The position numbers and the translations under genes are program-made. The notes below the pieces were generated by a model. It saw only the letters and a list, made by a program, of their open reading frames with translations. It had not been told where the DNA came from and made no database searches. Shown here piece by piece: positions 60,298 through 64,000 of a stretch of DNA of 64,000 bases; within the stretch, counting starts at the first letter, position 1; every line of letters starts with the position of its first letter. The stretch covers positions 262,329 through 326,328 of the forward strand of contig NZ_JAUCBP010000006.1 in NCBI RefSeq assembly GCF_030362855.1. The letters run 5' to 3'. Source of the stretch: Neoalteromonas arenosi. Its GTDB lineage: Bacteria; Pseudomonadota; Gammaproteobacteria; Enterobacterales; Alteromonadaceae.

Positions 60298-61428
60298 TTA
60301 ACCGACCAATGAGAGCAAAATACCTGCGGCGACGGCAGAGCCGAGTACACCGGCTACGTTAGGGCCCATTGCATGCATTAACAGGAAGTTGTGTGGGTTT
60401 GCTTCCAAGCCCACTTTATTAACCACACGAGCAGCCATTGGCACTGCACTTACGCCAGCTGCACCGACTAATGGATTAATACTGCCACCACTGAGTTTAC
60501 TCATTAGTTTGGCCATCAATACACCCGCAGCCGTGCCTATTCCAAAAGCAACTGCACCCAGCCCGAGAATACCTAGGGTTTCAACCGTTAAAAACTTATC
60601 CGCCGACAATTTTGACCCAACTGCCAACCCCAAGAAAATTGTCACCACATTGATCAGTTCGTTTTGTGCCGTGTTACTCAAGCGATCAACAACACCGCAC
60701 TCTTTCATCAAGTTGCCAAAACAGAACATGCCGACTAACGGTGTTGCAGTAGGCAAGAATAGTATGGTTAGCAACAATACAGCTAACGGAAATAAGATCT
60801 TTTCGCGTTTTGACACCGGGCGCAGCTGCGCCATCTTAATTGCTCGCTCTTTTTCGTTGGTCAACGCTTTCATAATCGGCGGTTGAATAATAGGTACCAA
60901 CGCCATGTAAGAGTACGCGGCAACAGCAATCGCACCGAGTAAATCAGGAGCGAGGCGCGAAGCGAGGAAAATGGCAGTTGGCCCATCAGCGCCGCCAATA
61001 ATCGCAATGGCTGCAGCATCTTGCATGGTAAACTCAAAACCCGGTACAGCGTTAAGGGCAATCGCGCCAAATAGGGTTGCAAATATACCAAATTGGGCTG
61101 CGGCACCTAATAACAGCATACGAGGATTAGCGATGAGTGCGCCAAAATCAGTCATCGCCCCAACTCCCATAAAGATGAGCAATGGGAACACACCAGTAGC
61201 GATGCCAACTTCATATACATAATGCAGCACACCGCCCGCTTCAGAAAAGCCTGCTAATGGGATATTCGTCAGCAAAGCCCCAAACCCGATGGGCACAAGC
61301 AATAGCGGCTCAAATTTGCGGACAATCGCCAAATAAAGCAACCCGAGACCAACGGCCATCATGATTATTTGACCGAGAGTGAAGTGCGGTAAGGCAGTGC
61401 TTTGCCAGAGAATATTAAGCTTTTCCAT
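60298..61428 (-). CDS. oadB: Oxaloacetate decarboxylase beta subunit (Na+ pump)
   Basis: 376 residues of membrane helices. [29 protein letters not shown] and the conserved Na+-site stretch [43 protein letters not shown] are visible, as is [26 protein letters not shown] near the C-terminus. It decarboxylates the carboxy-biotin and expels Na+. It lies 2 bp after oadA. Confidence 0.97.
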   Translation of the reverse strand: MEKLNILWQSTALPHFTLGQIIMMAVGLGLLYLAIVRKFEPLLLVPIGFGALLTNIPLAGFSEAGGVLHYVYEVGIATGVFPLLIFMGVGAMTDFGALIANPRMLLLGAAAQFGIFATLFGAIALNAVPGFEFTMQDAAAIAIIGGADGPTAIFLASRLAPDLLGAIAVAAYSYMALVPIIQPPIMKALTNEKERAIKMAQLRPVSKREKILFPLAVLLLTILFLPTATPLVGMFCFGNLMKECGVVDRLSNTAQNELINVVTIFLGLAVGSKLSADKFLTVETLGILGLGAVAFGIGTAAGVLMAKLMSKLSGGSINPLVGAAGVSAVPMAARVVNKVGLEANPHNFLLMHAMGPNVAGVLGSAVAAGILLSLVG

Positions 61429-61430
61429 AG

Positions 61431-63209
61431 TTACATCACTAACAACGACTGACCCGATTGAACACTGTCGCCATCGGCGACTAAGACTTGCGAGACAACA
61501 CCTGCACTGCTGGCTCTCACTTCGGTTTCCATCTTCATTGCTTCAAGTATGACCACAACATCACCTTCCTGAACCGCATCACCGACCCGCACAAGTAACT
61601 TAACAATCGTGCCTGAAAGCGGAGCATCAATACTCGCGCCGGTATCAGCAGGCGCTGCTGGGCTTGCGGCAACGGGTGCTGCGGGGGTTACGTTTTGCAG
61701 GCTGCCACTAGGCGCTACCTCTACTTGATACAACTGGCCGTTGACGGTCACATCATAAACATCGTGTACAGTTGCGGCGGAGCTTTGCGTGGTTGCAGGC
61801 ACTTTGGGACCTGCTGGCACAGCGCCAGGGGCTGGCTCGAACGCATCGGCATTGCCGCGATTTTGTAAAAACTTCAAACCAACTTGCGGAAACAAGGCAT
61901 ACGTCAACGTATCATCAATCGCCTCATCGGCTAATTCGAATTTGTGTTCCGCGGCCAATTCACTTAATTCTTTCTCAAGCGTTGTCAGCTCAGGTGCTAG
62001 CAAATCTGCAGGTCGACACGTAATCGGTTCTTCACCCGCTAACACTCGCTGCTGTAATTCTCGATTAACTGGTGCAGCACTAGCACCGTATTCACCTTTG
62101 AGGACACCGGCTGTTTCTTTTGAAATACTTTTGTAGCGCTCTCCCGATAATACGTTCATTACCGCTTGCGTACCAACGATCTGCGATGTTGGCGTTACCA
62201 GTGGGATGAATCCCAAGTCCTCGCGTACACGCGGGATTTCTTCCAACACAGCAGCGAACTTATCTGTCGCATTTTGTTCACGTAATTGATTTTCCATATT
62301 CGTCAACATTCCGCCCGGTACCTGCGCCGATAGAATACGCGCATCAATGCCTTTAAGACTGCCCTCAAACTGCGCGTATTTATCGCGCACCTCGCGGAAG
62401 TGATCGGCTATGGGAGCAAGGTGACTGGGGTCAATGCCAGTATCCCGGTCTGTGCCCTCGAGAATAGCAACGATAGTCTCAGTGGCTGTGTGGCCGTATG
62501 TCATGCTAAGTGGAGATATCGCGGTATCAAGCATATCAATACCGGCGTCAATGGCCTTCTGATAGGTGGCTGTACTTAAACCTGTTGTCGCGTGACATTG
62601 CATGGCAATCGGTACATCAACCGTCTGTTTGAGCTCGGTTATCAATTGCTCACATTCATAGGGCTTAAGCAAGCCCGCCATGTCTTTGATACAAATAGAG
62701 TGAACACCTAAATCTTCCAGCTGACGGGCCATCGTCAACCACATATCTAGCGTATGCACAGGGCTCACCGTGTAAGAAATAGTCCCTTGCGCATGGGCAC
62801 CAACATCAACCGTAGCCTTAATTGCTGTTCGCAGGTTGCGAATATCATTCATCGCATCAAAGATACGGAAAACATCGACACCATTGGTATGCGCTCGCTC
62901 AACAAACTTGGTCACCACATCATCTGCATAATGGCGATAGCCGAGTAAGTTTTGGCCGCGTAACAGCATTTGTTGCTTGGTTTTCGGCATTGCAGCTTTA
63001 AGCTGCCGAATTCTGTCCCAAGGGTCCTCGCCCAAATAGCGGATACATGCATCGAAAGTGGCGCCGCCCCACGACTCCACAGACCAATAGCCAGCATCGT
63101 CAAGCTGAGCTGCCATGGGCAACATATCATCAATTCGCATCCGCGTAGCGAGCAAAGATTGGTGGGCGTCTCGCAACACCAGTTCAGTTAACGCTAATGG
63201 CTTGCGCAT
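61431..63209 (-). CDS. oadA: Oxaloacetate decarboxylase alpha subunit (biotin)
   Basis: 592 residues. The N-terminal carboxyltransferase TIM barrel is [25 protein letters not shown], with metal site HCH-like [19 protein letters not shown] domain (about 310-460) and an Ala/Pro-rich linker follow, then the C-terminal biotinyl domain [20 protein letters not shown] with Lys in MKM. It transfers CO2 from oxaloacetate to biotin. It is the middle gene of the oadG-oadA-oadB operon. Confidence 0.97.
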   Translation of the reverse strand: MRKPLALTELVLRDAHQSLLATRMRIDDMLPMAAQLDDAGYWSVESWGGATFDACIRYLGEDPWDRIRQLKAAMPKTKQQMLLRGQNLLGYRHYADDVVTKFVERAHTNGVDVFRIFDAMNDIRNLRTAIKATVDVGAHAQGTISYTVSPVHTLDMWLTMARQLEDLGVHSICIKDMAGLLKPYECEQLITELKQTVDVPIAMQCHATTGLSTATYQKAIDAGIDMLDTAISPLSMTYGHTATETIVAILEGTDRDTGIDPSHLAPIADHFREVRDKYAQFEGSLKGIDARILSAQVPGGMLTNMENQLREQNATDKFAAVLEEIPRVREDLGFIPLVTPTSQIVGTQAVMNVLSGERYKSISKETAGVLKGEYGASAAPVNRELQQRVLAGEEPITCRPADLLAPELTTLEKELSELAAEHKFELADEAIDDTLTYALFPQVGLKFLQNRGNADAFEPAPGAVPAGPKVPATTQSSAATVHDVYDVTVNGQLYQVEVAPSGSLQNVTPAAPVAASPAAPADTGASIDAPLSGTIVKLLVRVGDAVQEGDVVVILEAMKMETEVRASSAGVVSQVLVADGDSVQSGQSLLVM

Positions 63210-63230
63210 AGTAGCTCCTAGAAAGGTTTA

Positions 63231-63497
63231 TTATTTGTTTCGATGTTGATGTACTGCAGCTGATATTGCAGCAATAACCGGCTGTGGAACAGTATTCGAG
63301 CTAGGCAATATAGGAGGCGAAGCTGTTTGCCGCTGTGCTATTTGTTCGGGTTGGCCGGGAAACTTTGCAACAAGTTTACCGAGCATTAGCATAGCGATGA
63401 TTAAAATAGCTAGAAATATAAACACCGAAAGCATACCAACGCCCATTAGGACGCCAGCCTCGGCCAGCTGCGAAGTGAGAGAATGACTGGATTGCAC
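63231..63497 (-). CDS. oadG: Oxaloacetate decarboxylase gamma subunit
   Basis: 88 residues from GTG 63497, preceded by AGGGG about 6 nt upstream. One membrane helix (LMGVGMLSVFIFLAILIIAMLML) is followed by a Pro/Ser/Thr linker with a His-ending tail (AAVHQHRNK), which in OadG binds Zn and assists decarboxylation. The frame extends to GTG 63521, an alternative start with a weaker site. It lies 21 bp before oadA. The small size is normal. Confidence 0.9.
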   Translation of the reverse strand: MQSSHSLTSQLAEAGVLMGVGMLSVFIFLAILIIAMLMLGKLVAKFPGQPEQIAQRQTASPPILPSSNTVPQPVIAAISAAVHQHRNK

Positions 63498-63521
63498 ACT
63501 AGCCCCTATTGCGAGTTGCAC

Positions 63522-63919
63522 AGCATTAAGTTAATCCCACATAAGTATCATGGTCAATCTAGTTTTGCAACATCCGCAAGACAGCAAAGTGAATACAAAT
63601 ACGCTTATAATGCATTTATTTGCTCATTACGGCGATTTTATTCATTTTATTTACATATTTATTACATGCGGTGCAGAATTAAGCGCAGCTTAACCTTTGC
63701 GCAAGGAGGACCAGCAGTACGCTTCCTTTAGCAGCTGTACCTTAAAGTGAATGGTAAGTATTACTGGAACAAGCCTCGCTCGCATGGAAGCCAGCGCGGA
63801 GCGTACATGGAAGTATTTACCGCGTCTTGTGGAAGTAATACTTGCTATTCGCTTTTTGCGCTAAGGTCAAAACTGCTGGAGGCTCTCGCCTGCGCGAGAA
63901 TGACGGGATGGTTATAAAA
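63522..63919. other. Spacer between tRNA-Arg and oadG
   Basis: About 400 bp. The part near oadG is AT-rich and must hold the operon promoter. From 63756 to 63843 a perfect 10-bp inverted repeat (AAGTATTACT ... AGTAATACTT) encloses 68 bp, and a related TGGAAGTATTTAC copy lies inside. A REP-like hairpin is at 63884-63899. No gene is seen. Confidence 0.6.
63884..63899. repeat. REP-like hairpin
   Basis: TCTCGC-CTGC-GCGAGA, followed by ATGACGGG. It resembles the widespread extragenic palindromes of the form TCCCGC-CTGC-GCGGGAATGACG. It stands 20 bp from the tRNA-Arg 3' end. Confidence 0.55.
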
Positions 63920-63996
63920 TGGCGCGTGTGGAAGGATTCGAACCTCCGACCGCCTGGTTCGTAGCCAGGTACTCTATCCAGCTGAGCTACACACGC
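63920..63996 (-). tRNA. tRNA-Arg (ACG)
   Basis: On the minus strand the acceptor GCGTGTG / CACACGC, D arm AGCTCAGCTGGATAGAGT, anticodon stem CCTGG-CTACGAA-CCAGG (anticodon ACG, read as ICG) and T arm GGAGGTTCGAATCCTTC are complete, with encoded CCA. It is single and sits at the window end. Confidence 0.97.
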
Positions 63997-64000
63997 GTCT

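Noticed and set aside
1..64000. Search for CRISPR arrays, transposases, integrases, phage genes and toxin-antitoxin pairs
   Set aside because: No regularly spaced repeats and no such protein motifs were seen; all long frames are accounted for by chromosomal genes.

Overview
The window is a chromosomal segment of a gammaproteobacterium, most likely a marine member of the Alteromonadales or a close relative. The reasons are a moderate GC content, a TonB2-type system with TtpC, large TonB-dependent receptors, a Na+-pumping oxaloacetate decarboxylase, and gene orders typical of that group (smrB/prmB-aroC, prfB-lysS, holD-rimI, pspABC/pspF-sapABCDF, DUF3450-ttpC-exbB-exbD-tonB-TPR). Assignment below order level is not possible by reading alone. 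I see no prophage, insertion sequence, CRISPR array or plasmid function.

Layout. 1-7.7 kb: an MFS permease cut by the window edge, aroC, prmB, divergent smrB, a tiny membrane protein, a TPR-sulfotransferase, a lytic transglycosylase-like lipoprotein, and gshA with a TTG start. 7.8-12.8 kb: an M16 protease lipoprotein, then a coupled Hpt / pseudouridine synthase / ketopantoate reductase trio. 12.8-15.7 kb: a gene-poor stretch and an orphan hybrid PAS histidine kinase. 15.9-23.8 kb: translation genes (lysS, prfB with its programmed +1 frameshift, argS, prfC, rimI, holD, tRNA-Trp) and a flavin reductase. 23.8-27.8 kb: a TPP-riboswitch-controlled thiamine uptake and salvage operon (TonB receptor, YkoF-like protein, PnuT-like transporter, sugar/thiamine-kinase-like protein). 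27.9-31.6 kb: yqhD-like dehydrogenase, acyl-CoA thioesterase, tmcA.

31.6-45.1 kb is the most unusual part. A complete TonB2/TtpC energising operon lies beside a run of four different Fe(II)/2-oxoglutarate oxygenases: a small one, a TPR-fused one, an Asp/Asn beta-hydroxylase type and a Sel1-prolyl-4-hydroxylase type. With them are two small exported proteins sharing a spaced C-terminal cysteine motif, and a large, apparently highly expressed TonB receptor. I suggest this is a locus for hydroxylating a peptide or protein, linked to TonB-dependent uptake; the function is inferred.

45.3-52.1 kb is an amino-acid catabolism island: kynA, leucine dehydrogenase with a divergent Lrp-type regulator, maiA, tyrR and phhA, with candidate TyrR boxes upstream of both phhA and tyrR. 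It also holds a comFB-like gene and the 4.5S SRP RNA gene. 52.2-60.3 kb: the phage-shock genes pspABC under a sigma-54-type promoter, divergent pspF, and the sapABCDF peptide transporter coupled to it. 60.3-64 kb: oadGAB, a repeat-containing spacer and tRNA-Arg(ACG).

Starts were re-chosen by reading Shine-Dalgarno sequences, overlaps and family lengths, so several differ from the longest open frame. All family assignments rest on recognition of motifs and context; no database search was run.
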